NCBI RefSeq assembly: GCF_000425065.1 | Contig: NZ_AULB01000022.1 | Location: 96,351-160,350, forward strand | Length of the DNA: 64,000 nt | DNA from: Actinomadura rifamycini DSM 43936 | GTDB lineage: Bacteria; Actinomycetota; Actinomycetes; Streptosporangiales; Streptosporangiaceae | Direction of reading: 5' to 3' | In this document: positions 8,275 through 16,643 of the stretch, one piece after another | Position numbering within the stretch: position 1 is the first letter of the stretch | Layout: the number at the start of each line of letters is the position of its first letter | Made by a program: the position numbers and the translations under genes | The notes under the pieces: generated by a model | Database searches by the model: none | What the model was told of the DNA's origin: nothing | Seen by the model: the letters and a program-made list of their open reading frames with translations, nothing else

Positions 8275-8594
8275 CAAGTCCGGTCACCGTGACCGACGCG
8301 ACGTACGACGCCGAGGTGCTGAAGAGCGACGTCCCCGTCCTGGTCGATTTCTGGGCGGACTGGTGCGGCCCGTGCAAGATGATCGCGCCGGTGCTGGACC
8401 AGATCGCCGCCGAGCTGGACGGCCGGCTGAAGATCGCGAAGATGAACTACGACGAGAACCCGGTGACCCCCGGCAAGTACGGGGTGCTGGGGCTGCCGAC
8501 CCTGCTGCTCGTCAAGGACGGCGAGGTCGTGGAGCAGGTCACCGGCGCGAAGCCGAAGCGGGCCTTCCTGAAGATCATCGAGCCGCACCTGTGA
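8271..8594 (+). CDS. trxA: Thioredoxin
   Basis: 107 residues, full length for a thioredoxin. It has the active site WCGPCK at about residues 31-36 and the cis-proline segment GLPTLLL near residue 74, so it should be a cytoplasmic dithiol reductant. The GTG start overlaps the stop of the preceding membrane-protein gene and has AAGGAG nine bases upstream. The last 20 bases overlap the end of the convergent glycosyltransferase gene. Actinomycetes usually have several thioredoxins, so this is not necessarily the main housekeeping one paired with thioredoxin reductase. Confidence 0.95.
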   Translation: MTSPVTVTDATYDAEVLKSDVPVLVDFWADWCGPCKMIAPVLDQIAAELDGRLKIAKMNYDENPVTPGKYGVLGLPTLLLVKDGEVVEQVTGAKPKRAFLKIIEPHL

Positions 8595-9675
8595 GCGCCG
8601 CCAGGTAGGCGTCCCACAGCGGGCCGTGGTCGGCCGGGCGGACGCCGGAGCGCAGGCGCTCCGGCTCGCCCGGCGCGTAGAACCGGTCGAGCGCCGCGGC
8701 CAGGGACGCGACGTCGCCGGGCGCGCAGATCAGCCCGTCCTCGCCGTCGCGGACCTGCCCGGCGAACCCGCCGACGTCGGTCGCGATCACCGGGACGCCG
8801 TACTCGTGGGCCATCCACACGTTCTGCGAGGCGGTGGCGGTCCGGTAGGGCAGGACGAGCGCGTCCGCGTCCGCGAACAGGCCGGGGACGTCGGCGGCGG
8901 GCACGTACCCGGGCCGCAGCTCGACGCGGGAGGCGAGGCCGAGTTCGCCGATCAGCTTCTCGGTGTCCTCCAGCCCGCCCCAGAACTCGCCCGCGACGGT
9001 CAGCGCGACGTCGTCCGGGCCCTGCGCGAGCGCGCGCAGCAGGACGTCCAGCCCCTTGTACGGCCGGACGATCCCGAAGAACAGCAGCCGGCGCCGCACC
9101 CCGCCGGCGCGCGGGGCGGTCGCCCCCGGCGCGGCCGGGAGGTGCGCGGGCATCTCCGCCACCCGGACGGGACGCGCCGTCAGCCCCCGCGCCAGTTCGG
9201 CCTGCGCCTCCGAGTGGACGAGCACGCCGTCCACTCGGCGCAGCAGGCGCCGCATCAGCGGGACGTCGTAGGGCTTGCGCTCGTGGGGCAGCACGTTGTG
9301 GCACAGCGCGACCGCCGGGGCGCGGCGGCCGAGCCCGGCGAGGATGCCGAGGTAGGACGGCACCTGCACCGGGCTCAGGACGGCCAGCACGGTGAGGTCG
9401 CGGGAGCGCAGGGTCCGGCCGGTGCGCCACCAGCCGTCCGGGCGGCGCCAGTCGAGCCGGTGCCGGGTGCCGGGGAACGGCTCGCCCTCCGGCGCGTCGA
9501 TCGTCTGCTGCCCCGGGTACAGGAACGACGGGTACTGGGCGCGCCACGACTCGATGGCGACGTCGTGCCCGGCGGCGGCGAGGCGGTGCGCCAGCTCGGT
9601 GGTGTGGTGGGCGCCGCCCCCCTTGTACGGGAACGCGGGCCCGACGATCGCGATCTGCATGCCCGTGGTGTCCAT
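8575..9675 (-). CDS. Glycosyltransferase family 4 (GT-B fold)
   Basis: 366 residues from the ATG at 9675; a GTG at 9684, one base after the upstream stop, or an ATG at 9660 are alternatives. The N-terminal domain starts with IAIVGPAFPYKGGGAHHTT, the typical GT4 acceptor-side loop. The C-terminal donor-binding domain has the FFGIVRPYKGLDVLL segment near residue 205 and the VWMAHEYGVPVIATDVGG segment near residue 285, which stands where the family's E-x7-E motif is expected. It is the last gene of a three-gene operon (membrane GT-C, GT2, GT4), with essentially no gap to the GT2. The 3' end overlaps the convergent thioredoxin gene by 20 bases. Donor and acceptor unknown. Confidence 0.9.
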   Translation of the reverse strand: MDTTGMQIAIVGPAFPYKGGGAHHTTELAHRLAAAGHDVAIESWRAQYPSFLYPGQQTIDAPEGEPFPGTRHRLDWRRPDGWWRTGRTLRSRDLTVLAVLSPVQVPSYLGILAGLGRRAPAVALCHNVLPHERKPYDVPLMRRLLRRVDGVLVHSEAQAELARGLTARPVRVAEMPAHLPAAPGATAPRAGGVRRRLLFFGIVRPYKGLDVLLRALAQGPDDVALTVAGEFWGGLEDTEKLIGELGLASRVELRPGYVPAADVPGLFADADALVLPYRTATASQNVWMAHEYGVPVIATDVGGFAGQVRDGEDGLICAPGDVASLAAALDRFYAPGEPERLRSGVRPADHGPLWDAYLAALTGAAR

Positions 9676-9685
9676 CCGCCCCACG

Positions 9686-10606
9686 CTAGACGTCGCCGCG
9701 TGATCGGACGATCAGGTCGGCGAGCAGCGCCAGCGACGCGATGATCAACCCGGTGACGAAAATCATGATCGTGTTGTTCGCGAAGTACCCGAAGTGGACG
9801 ATCATGTCGAAGACGCCCTTGCCGAGGCCGATGAGGATCAGCCAGAGCGCCGGGGGCATCAGCACCTTGAGCGGGTTGAAGTACATGACCATCCGCAGCA
9901 CCTGGAGGATGTAGCGGTAGGCGTCCTTGGTGAAGTGGAACTTCGACTTGCCGGCCCGCTTGGCGTACTCGATCGGCTCGTAGTGCACCGGGTGCTGGTT
10001 CGACAGGAACGCGATGGTGATCGTGGTCACGCAGGAGAACCCGGGGGGCAGCAGCCGCAGGTAGGGCAGCGACACCTCGCGGCGGAACGCCCGCAGCCCG
10101 GAGTTCAGGTCGGGGATCTTCGAGTTCGTGAGCCGCTCGGCGACCTTGCGGATGAACCACTTGGCGGGCACCCGCAGCGCCTTGTGGGTGCCCTCCTCGC
10201 TGGTGCGGGCGCCCACGACCTGGTCGATCGCCGGGTTCTCGTCGAGGATCCCGACGAGCTCGGGGATGCGGTCGTTCGGATACGACATGTCGGCGTCCGT
10301 CCACACGACGATGTCGCCGCGGGCCTGCTGCGAACCGATGCGGCGGACCGTCCCCGACCCGCTGTTGTGCTGGAACGCCATGATCCGCATGTTCGGGAAG
10401 CGGGGCTCGGCCTCGCGCAGCCGGGCCAGCGTGTCATCGGTCGAGCAGTCGTCCACGGCCAGCAGCTCGTAGGTCTTGCCGCTGTTGTCCATCGCCTTGC
10501 AGATGCGCTCGACCTCGTCGATCACATGGTCCTGCTCGTTGTAGCACGGCAGGACGATCGTGACGTGGACGTCTTCGGGCGCGGACTCGGCAGGCTGGGT
10601 GCTCAC
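9686..10606 (-). CDS. Glycosyltransferase family 2, polyprenyl-phosphate sugar synthase-like, with two C-terminal membrane helices
   Basis: 306 residues from a GTG at 10606. The GT-A domain has VTIVLPCYNEQDH (about residue 16), LLAVDDCSTDD near 46 and the metal-binding DADMSYP near 98. Two strongly hydrophobic segments near residues 235-290 anchor it in the membrane. This layout matches dolichol-phosphate-mannose-synthase/GtrB-type enzymes, which load a sugar onto a polyprenyl phosphate. The upstream partner in the operon is a GT-C membrane glycosyltransferase, the class that uses such lipid-linked sugars. That pairing supports a lipid-linked donor route, with the downstream GT4 acting on the same product. 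Confidence 0.9.
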   Translation of the reverse strand: MSTQPAESAPEDVHVTIVLPCYNEQDHVIDEVERICKAMDNSGKTYELLAVDDCSTDDTLARLREAEPRFPNMRIMAFQHNSGSGTVRRIGSQQARGDIVVWTDADMSYPNDRIPELVGILDENPAIDQVVGARTSEEGTHKALRVPAKWFIRKVAERLTNSKIPDLNSGLRAFRREVSLPYLRLLPPGFSCVTTITIAFLSNQHPVHYEPIEYAKRAGKSKFHFTKDAYRYILQVLRMVMYFNPLKVLMPPALWLILIGLGKGVFDMIVHFGYFANNTIMIFVTGLIIASLALLADLIVRSRGDV

Positions 10607-10626
10607 GCAGGGCGAGGATACTCGCC

Positions 10627-12708
10627 TCAGCCGCCCGACCCGCCGCCATCGGGAACGCCGGGGCCGGCGGGGCGGGACGTCCACACGTCGACGCCGAGGC
10701 CCCAGGTGCCGCGCGGGGGCTCGTCGAGCGTCCGCCCGTCCTGCTCGGTCCGCAGCCGGACGACCTGCTCGGCCGGGCCGTACGGGGCGACGTCGGCGCG
10801 CCGCGCGCCGAGCAGCACGGGGGTGCGCCCGGCCGCGCGCACCTTCCCGATGACGCGCCGGACGTCCTCGGGCGTGGCGTCCGGCGCGGTCCGGGCCGTC
10901 GGCACGCCGCACATCCCCCGCACGACCTGGGAGAAGCGGTCGGCGGTGGCGCGCTCGACGGCGATCACGGACGCGTCGCCGCCGATCCGCCCGCACAGCG
11001 TCCGGACGGCCGCGACCTCGCCCTGCTCGGTCCGCGACACCAGGTAGGGGGCGCTGACCAGGACGATCGGGACGAGCATCACCACGTAGCCGGTCCCCAC
11101 GCCCCAGCGCAGGACGCGCGGCGAGTAGCCGAGGCGCCGCACCCGCCGGGCCGTCCAGGCCGCGCCGAACACCGCGAGCAGCAGCAGGCCCGGGATGACG
11201 AGGCCGATCAGCCGCCGCGACGCCCACGGGTGGTCGGGGGTGATGCCGGGGCGGAGCAGCACCTGCGCCGTCGTCCACACGATCACCGCGTACGCGGGGA
11301 GCCACCGCGCGGACCGGCCGCGCAGCAGCCGCCGCCCGAGGACGGCCGCGCCGACGACGGCGAACAGCAGCGCGGGCACGCCGATGTACCAGGCGACCCA
11401 GTGCAGCGACAGCTCGGTGTACTGCCGGGTGCCGTCCGGCGCCATCCCGTTGATCTTCTGGACGGCCTCGATGAACTGGGCGTTCAGCCGGTCGTCGGGG
11501 TTGTCGGGGACGCGGGTGGCGGTCTGGACGAGCGGCCGGGCGGCGAACGCCAGGAACGCGGCGACGGTCAGCCCGGCGAGGACGTCCGGCAGCCGCCCGC
11601 CCCGCACCGCGCCCGCGAGCGCCCGCAGCCGCGCGTTCGTCCGGTCGGCGCGCAGGAGGACCGCCAGCAGGACGGTCGCGGCCGCGACGCCCGCCGCGAT
11701 GGCCAGCAGCGGGACGACCGAGCCCCGCAGGTACTCCAGGTACGGGCGGGACAGGACGACGCCCTCGGTGAGCCCGGCGGCGACACCGAGGAGCAGCCCG
11801 CCGGCCAGCCAGTAGCCCTCGCGGCGGCGCAGTCCGACGAGGAGGCCGGCGAGCGCCAAGAGGGGCAGCACGTCGCGGAGGCCGTCGATGCGGACGAGCA
11901 CGATCAGGCCGAGCGCGAGGCCCGCGAGGAGGTGCTTCGCGCGGGCGGTGCGCGGGTCGTCGCCGCGCGCGTCGTACAGCAGCGACAGCCCGCCGAGCAG
12001 CAGGACGATCGCGGGCAGCTCGCTCAGGGTGTTGCGGGACGCCCACAGCATCGGCAGCGTCGCGGCGAGCAGCAGCGCCCCGGCGGGCGCCCAGCGGGGC
12101 CCGACGAGCCGCGCGACGAGCCCGGCGAAGGCGAGCACGCAGCAGGCGCCGAGCAGCGGCGCGGTCAGCAGGATCCCGTGCGCCCCGGCGAGCCAGCCGC
12201 CGGGCGTCAGCACGATCGGGAACCCGGCCATGAACTGCGGGACGATCGCGCCGCCCTCGGCGTAGAAGGCGGGGCTCTCGAAGGCGAGGGCGGGGTCGGC
12301 GCCGCCGAACGCCCAGCGGTCCTGCGGGATCGGCAGCGACCCGTGCTCGGCGAGCCACACCGCGAACTGGACGTACGAGGCGGGGTCGCGCCGGACGATG
12401 ATCTGCTCCGAGCACATGGCGACCTGGTAGGCGGTGAACGCGCCGACGACCGCCAGGACGCCCGCGACGGACCGCCGCGTCGTCCCGTCCAGCACGGGCG
12501 GCGCGCCCTCGCGCGTCCCGGTCCGCAGCCCGTACCGGAGCATGAGCGCGGCGGCGGGGGCGAACAGCGCGAGGGCGGGGGCGGGGTGGAACACGCCCGC
12601 GAGCAGCAGCGGCAGCGACACCGCGAGCCAGGCCGCGACGATCAGCGCGGGGGCGATGGTGACCAGGGCGAGCACGCGGCCCGCCGACGTACTCGTCCGC
12701 TCGTTCAT
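10627..12708 (-). CDS. GT-C fold membrane glycosyltransferase (ArnT/PMT-like)
   Basis: 693 residues from the ATG at 12708. Hydrophobic segments alternate through the first 500 residues, and a soluble C-terminal domain of about 130 residues probably lies outside the cell. The first long loop carries the acidic IIVRRDPASYVQFAVWL segment (about residue 92), the place where GT-C enzymes keep their catalytic Asp. GT-C enzymes use polyprenyl-phosphate sugars and act on the outer face of the membrane. It heads the operon that continues with a GT2 likely to make such a donor. The start is 93 bases from the divergent TIGR03089-type gene. Substrate unknown. Confidence 0.82.
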   Translation of the reverse strand: MNERTSTSAGRVLALVTIAPALIVAAWLAVSLPLLLAGVFHPAPALALFAPAAALMLRYGLRTGTREGAPPVLDGTTRRSVAGVLAVVGAFTAYQVAMCSEQIIVRRDPASYVQFAVWLAEHGSLPIPQDRWAFGGADPALAFESPAFYAEGGAIVPQFMAGFPIVLTPGGWLAGAHGILLTAPLLGACCVLAFAGLVARLVGPRWAPAGALLLAATLPMLWASRNTLSELPAIVLLLGGLSLLYDARGDDPRTARAKHLLAGLALGLIVLVRIDGLRDVLPLLALAGLLVGLRRREGYWLAGGLLLGVAAGLTEGVVLSRPYLEYLRGSVVPLLAIAAGVAAATVLLAVLLRADRTNARLRALAGAVRGGRLPDVLAGLTVAAFLAFAARPLVQTATRVPDNPDDRLNAQFIEAVQKINGMAPDGTRQYTELSLHWVAWYIGVPALLFAVVGAAVLGRRLLRGRSARWLPAYAVIVWTTAQVLLRPGITPDHPWASRRLIGLVIPGLLLLAVFGAAWTARRVRRLGYSPRVLRWGVGTGYVVMLVPIVLVSAPYLVSRTEQGEVAAVRTLCGRIGGDASVIAVERATADRFSQVVRGMCGVPTARTAPDATPEDVRRVIGKVRAAGRTPVLLGARRADVAPYGPAEQVVRLRTEQDGRTLDEPPRGTWGLGVDVWTSRPAGPGVPDGGGSGG

Positions 12709-12801
12709 CGCAGCGGAGCGTAGCGGCACCGGACCCCCGCCGAGGCCGTCGAGACGGTGCCTTGACCCCTGACCGCCCCCGGAACGTTCTACGCTCGGCT
12801 C

Positions 12802-13644
12802 ATGAGCGAGAGCAACGCCGGGCCGGTGGAGCTGCTGCGGCGGCGGGTGGCGGACGATCCGTCCCGGCCGCTGGTGACCTTCTACGACGACCGGACGGGC
12901 GAGCGCGTGGAGCTGTCGGCGCGCACGTTCGACAACTGGGTCGCGAAGACGGCGAACTTCCTGGTGGACGGCCTGGGCGTCGAGCCCGGGACCCGCGCGG
13001 TGCTCGCGCTGCCGCCGCACTGGCAGACGTCGGTGTGGCTGATGGCCTGCTGGGCGGCGGGGCTGGTCGCCGAGCCGGTGTCGCCGGGCTCGCTGGCGGC
13101 CCGTTCGGAGGACGGCGCGGCCGAGCCGTTCGGGGCGGCGGCGCCGTACGTCCTGGCGACGTCGGAGGAGGCGCTCGACGAGGTGCTCGCCGACGCGGAC
13201 GCCGAGGAGATCGTCGGGCTGTCGCTGCACGCGCTGGGCGCGCCGCTCGGGCACTGCCCGCCGGGCGTCGTGGACTACGCGGCGGAGGTCCGCTCGTACG
13301 GGGACCGGTTCACGCCGGGTCCGGGGGTGTCGACGCGCTCGCCCGCGCTGGCTGTGACAAACGCCACACTCAGCGGCGAGGATCTGGGCGGCGCCGCGCG
13401 TGCCGCGGCCGAGAAATGGGAGCTCGACGCACGGGACCGGCTTCTGGTTGACATGTCGTTCGCCACACTCGACGGGGTTCTGGCCGGGCTGCTCGCACCA
13501 CTAGCCTCAGGGGCTTCCGTCATAATCCAACGAAACTTCGACAAAGCCGCCGTAAATCGGCGAGTGTCAGTAGAGCATGTGACGGCGGTGGCCGGGCTCC
13601 CGGGGTGGAATGACGCATCCGGGTCCGTACGCCGACTCGCCTGA
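12802..13644 (+). CDS. TIGR03089-family protein (AMP-binding-enzyme-like)
   Basis: 280 residues. The start resembles the N-terminal part of acyl-CoA synthetase/AMP-binding enzymes (segments RPLVTFYDDRTGERVELS and LALPPHWQTSVWLMA). The protein is far too short to be a full adenylating enzyme and lacks the usual phosphate-binding loop. Such proteins are known in actinomycetes as the TIGR03089 family, function unknown, commonly next to an LCP gene as here. The last 90 codons are less G+C-rich and use rare codons (CTA, ATA, TCA, CGA) unlike the first part. The 121 bases to the LCP gene contain no obvious terminator, so the two could be cotranscribed. Confidence 0.8.
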   Translation: MSESNAGPVELLRRRVADDPSRPLVTFYDDRTGERVELSARTFDNWVAKTANFLVDGLGVEPGTRAVLALPPHWQTSVWLMACWAAGLVAEPVSPGSLAARSEDGAAEPFGAAAPYVLATSEEALDEVLADADAEEIVGLSLHALGAPLGHCPPGVVDYAAEVRSYGDRFTPGPGVSTRSPALAVTNATLSGEDLGGAARAAAEKWELDARDRLLVDMSFATLDGVLAGLLAPLASGASVIIQRNFDKAAVNRRVSVEHVTAVAGLPGWNDASGSVRRLA

Positions 13645-13765
13645 CTACGCTTCCCTTGCGTCCGCTCTGCCCCCTGCCCGCTCGCCGCCTCGCCCCTGCC
13701 CCACCGACCGACCCATCGACCGCGTCCCGACCTGTGAAAGCGGGCCCACCGGAACCACGGAGCCG

Positions 13766-15211
13766 ATGAACAGCAACCCGATGTACATGGAGTACGTCGA
13801 CGACGCCGATCCCGAGGAGCCGGCGCCGCCTCGGCGCGGCTGGCGCATCCTCGGCTGGGTGTGCATCGGCCTGTCGGCGGTCATGGTGGTCGGCTCCCTC
13901 ACCGCCTACGGCCTGTACCGGCAGGCGTTCGGCAACATCGCGCACGAGGACGTCAACGCCAAGCTCGGGCCCGACCGGCCGGAGAAGCTGAACGAGGCGA
14001 TGAACATCCTGCTCCTCGGGTCCGACACCCGCGCGGGCGCGAACGCCGAGTACGGCCGGCAGATGAAGGACGACCCGCCGCGCTCGGACACGATGATCCT
14101 GCTGCACCTGTCCCCCGGCGGCGAGCAGGCGATGGCGATCAGCTTCCCCCGCGACCTGATGGTGCAGCGCCCCGAGTGCGAGGACCGCGAGGGCAAGCCG
14201 GTCCCGGGCGCCGGCCGGGCGCAGATCAACACGGCGTTCACCGTCGGCGGCGCCACCTGCGTCATCAAGACGCTGGAGGCGATGACCGACATCCGCATCG
14301 ACCACTTCGTGCAGGTCGACTTCGCGGGCTTCAAGAACATCACCACCGCCGTCGGCGGCGTCCCGGTGTGCCTCAACCAGAACGTCAACGACCCCAAGTC
14401 CGGGCTGAAGCTGACCAAGGGCGAGCACGAGATCCAGGGCGAGCAGGCGCTGGCGTACGTCCGCGCCCGCTACACCCTCGGCGACGGCACCGACACCAGC
14501 CGGATCAAGCGGCAGCAGAAGTTCCTGGGCGCGCTCGCCGCCAAGGTGATGAGCCGCGGCGTGCTCACCAACCCCAAGGCGCTGTTCGAGCTGCTCAACG
14601 CGACGACGAAGTCCCTCACCACCGACAGCGAGCTGTCGGTGACCGCGATGATGGACATCGCGCAGGGCATGCAGGGCCTCTCGTCCGGGAAGCTGCGCTT
14701 CGTGACCGTCCCGAATGGCCAGGACCCCCTCGACAAGAACCGGCTCGCCCTCGCCCCCGGCGCCGACGCGTTCTTCAAGTCCGTCCGCGAGGACAAGAAG
14801 CCTCCGGAGGAGGAGAAGAAGGACGGGGCCCAGCCGAAGACGCCCGCGCCGACGATCCCGCCGAACCAGATCCGGGTGCGGGTCTTCAACGGCAGCGGCA
14901 CGGACGGCCAGGCCGGGCGCGTCGCCGACTCCCTCGAGGCGCAGGGCTTCCAGGTCACGGTCGGTGGAAACGCCGAGCGGACAACGGCCACCAAGGTGCT
15001 GTACGGTTCCGGTGCGGAGAACCAGGCGAAGAGCCTGGCGGCGCTCATCCCGAGCAAGCCGGCGCCCGCGGCGCAGACCGGCGGTGCGGAGCCCGGGGTC
15101 GTCGACCTCGTCATCGGCGCCGACTGGACCGACCTCAAGGGCGGCCAGCGGGGCATCCCGAAGCAGCAGGGCGAGATCCGCGCCAGCGACAACATCTGCA
15201 GCGAAACCTGA
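13766..15211 (+). CDS. LytR-CpsA-Psr (LCP) family glycopolymer transferase
   Basis: 481 residues from the ATG at 13766 (GGAG site upstream); an earlier ATG at 13610 would give a long disordered lead and is less likely. A short cytoplasmic tail is followed by one membrane helix (about residues 28-52). The extracytoplasmic LCP domain comes next: LLLGSDTRAG near 80, RSDTMILLHL near 105 and SFPRDLMV near 125 carry the Arg/Asp residues that bind the pyrophosphate of polyprenyl-linked substrates. The C-terminus (about residues 370-470) is a LytR_C domain. LCP enzymes attach teichoic acids or arabinogalactan-like polymers to peptidoglycan. It is followed at 29 bases by an acyltransferase and stands at the head of the glycopolymer gene run. 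Confidence 0.93.
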   Translation: MNSNPMYMEYVDDADPEEPAPPRRGWRILGWVCIGLSAVMVVGSLTAYGLYRQAFGNIAHEDVNAKLGPDRPEKLNEAMNILLLGSDTRAGANAEYGRQMKDDPPRSDTMILLHLSPGGEQAMAISFPRDLMVQRPECEDREGKPVPGAGRAQINTAFTVGGATCVIKTLEAMTDIRIDHFVQVDFAGFKNITTAVGGVPVCLNQNVNDPKSGLKLTKGEHEIQGEQALAYVRARYTLGDGTDTSRIKRQQKFLGALAAKVMSRGVLTNPKALFELLNATTKSLTTDSELSVTAMMDIAQGMQGLSSGKLRFVTVPNGQDPLDKNRLALAPGADAFFKSVREDKKPPEEEKKDGAQPKTPAPTIPPNQIRVRVFNGSGTDGQAGRVADSLEAQGFQVTVGGNAERTTATKVLYGSGAENQAKSLAALIPSKPAPAAQTGGAEPGVVDLVIGADWTDLKGGQRGIPKQQGEIRASDNICSET

Positions 15212-15240
15212 TCCAGGGGTCGATCGATCGGGGCAGGCGC

Positions 15241-16440
15241 ATGACCCACAGCACGTCCACATCGCAGACGGAGGCACGGGCGGCGGGAACGGTCCCGTCC
15301 CCCGGGCCCGCGGCGCCGGACGGGCCCGCCCGGAGCGCGCCCGTCCAGGGCCCGCCCGTACCGGACGGGACGGCCCCCGCGGCGGCCGTCCCGGCGCCCG
15401 CCGGGCCCCCGCCCGCGGCGGCGCGGCCGCGCAAGCAGCGGGACCCGTTCTTCGACAACGCGAAGTACTTCGCCATCGTGCTGGTCGCCATCGGGCACTC
15501 CATCGCGTACCTGCAGAACGTGCCGATGGCCAAGGGCCTGTACCTGTTCATCTACATGTTCCACATGCCGGTGTTCATCGTGCTCACCGGCTACATGTCG
15601 CGGAACTGGACGTTCTCGGGCGGCAAGGCGCGGCGGCTCATCACGGCCGTCGGCGTGCCCTACGTCGTGTTCGAGATCGCCTACTCGCTCTACGACTGGG
15701 CGGGCACCGGCCGCGGGCGGCTGGAGATCAGCCTCCTCGAGCCCTACTACCTGACCTGGTTCCTGCTCGCGCTGTTCATGTGGCGGCTGTCGACCCCGGT
15801 GTGGCAGCAGGTCCGCTGGCCGGTGGCGCTGTCGCTGGTGATCGCGCTGCTGTCCTACACGGGCGAGCTCGGCTCGACGCTCAGCCTGCACCGGGTGCTC
15901 GGGCTGCTGCCCTTCTACGTCTTCGGGCTGGTGCTGCGGCCGGAGCACTTCGAGGTGCTGAAGCGGCCGATCGCGCGGCCGATCGGCGCGGTCGTCCTGG
16001 CCGGCGGGCTCGGCGTCGCCTACCTGGCGATGGACCGGATGAACATCGACTGGATCTTCTGGCGGCACACGCACGAGGAGCTGGGCGTCGCCAACGTCAC
16101 CGGCACGCTGATGCGGGTCGCGATGTTCGGCGCCGCGGCCGTCCTCGTCGCGGCGTTCCTGGCCGTGGTCCCGCGCGGGCGGCACTGGTTCACCGGGCTC
16201 GGCGCCGCCACCCTGTACGGCTACCTGCTGCACGGCTTCCTGACCCGTGCGATGAACTTCACCGACGGCTGGGACATCGGCTGGCTCAACACCGAGACCG
16301 GCGTGCTCGCCGCGGTCGCGACGGCGGCCGTGGTCGTGACGCTGCTGTGCACGCCGCCGGTCGTCCGGGCGATGCGGTGGGCGCTGGAGCCGAAGCTGAC
16401 CAGGATGTTCGTCCCGCTCCGCCGCCCGGCGAAGAAGTAA
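15241..16440 (+). CDS. Acyltransferase 3 family membrane O-acyltransferase (fucose 4-O-acetylase-like)
   Basis: 399 residues. A Pro/Ala-rich cytoplasmic lead of about 65 residues precedes the membrane domain. This opens with FFDNAKYFAIVLVAIGHSI, the signature of the COG3594-type sugar O-acetyltransferases, in which the His is catalytic. About ten hydrophobic segments follow. Such enzymes pass acyl groups across the membrane onto extracellular polysaccharide or teichoic acid. A close paralogue follows at 16644. The end of the gene (from 16421) is the first copy of a 23-base sequence repeated twice more just downstream. Confidence 0.88.
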   Translation: MTHSTSTSQTEARAAGTVPSPGPAAPDGPARSAPVQGPPVPDGTAPAAAVPAPAGPPPAAARPRKQRDPFFDNAKYFAIVLVAIGHSIAYLQNVPMAKGLYLFIYMFHMPVFIVLTGYMSRNWTFSGGKARRLITAVGVPYVVFEIAYSLYDWAGTGRGRLEISLLEPYYLTWFLLALFMWRLSTPVWQQVRWPVALSLVIALLSYTGELGSTLSLHRVLGLLPFYVFGLVLRPEHFEVLKRPIARPIGAVVLAGGLGVAYLAMDRMNIDWIFWRHTHEELGVANVTGTLMRVAMFGAAAVLVAAFLAVVPRGRHWFTGLGAATLYGYLLHGFLTRAMNFTDGWDIGWLNTETGVLAAVATAAVVVTLLCTPPVVRAMRWALEPKLTRMFVPLRRPAKK

Positions 16441-16486
16441 CCCGCCGCCCGGCGAAGAAGTGACCTGCCGCCGGGCGGAGAAGTAG
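16421..16486 (+). repeat. Three tandem 23-base repeats with a stop codon in each reading frame
   Basis: Copies begin at 16421, 16444 and 16467. Copies 1 and 2 are identical over 19 of their first 20 bases and end in TAA and TGA. Copy 3 differs at a few bases and ends in TAG. The 23-base period is not a multiple of three, so the stops at 16438, 16461 and 16484 fall in three different frames. The first copy codes for the C-terminus (Arg-Pro-Ala-Lys-Lys) of the acyltransferase. Confidence 0.85.
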
Positions 16487-16512
16487 CCGAACGCGCGCGC
16501 GTCCGGGGCGCG

Positions 16513-16534
16513 GTCCCGGGCGCGGCACCGGGAC
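16513..16534 (+). terminator. Probable hairpin terminator after the first acyltransferase gene
   Basis: GTCCCGG at 16513-16519 pairs with CCGGGAC at 16528-16534 across an 8-base loop, about 75 bases past the stop. There is no T-run. It is shorter than the other hairpins in this window, and the surrounding DNA is so G+C-rich that such stems arise by chance, so this is tentative. Confidence 0.4.
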
Positions 16535-16643
16535 GGCCCCGGGAAGCCGCTACGAACCAGGCGCACCCCGGCGAAAGACCCGAATCGTCCGCCGAAGGGC
16601 CGAAGCACCAGTACAGTGACCGTGCCGTTACCTCCACGGCGCC

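Noticed and set aside
13332..13359. Second TGTCACA/CGTC pair on the minus strand inside the TIGR03089-type gene
   Set aside because: The spacer is 17, not 16, and it faces antisense to the gene with no start codon suitably placed; chance is likely for such G+C-rich elements.
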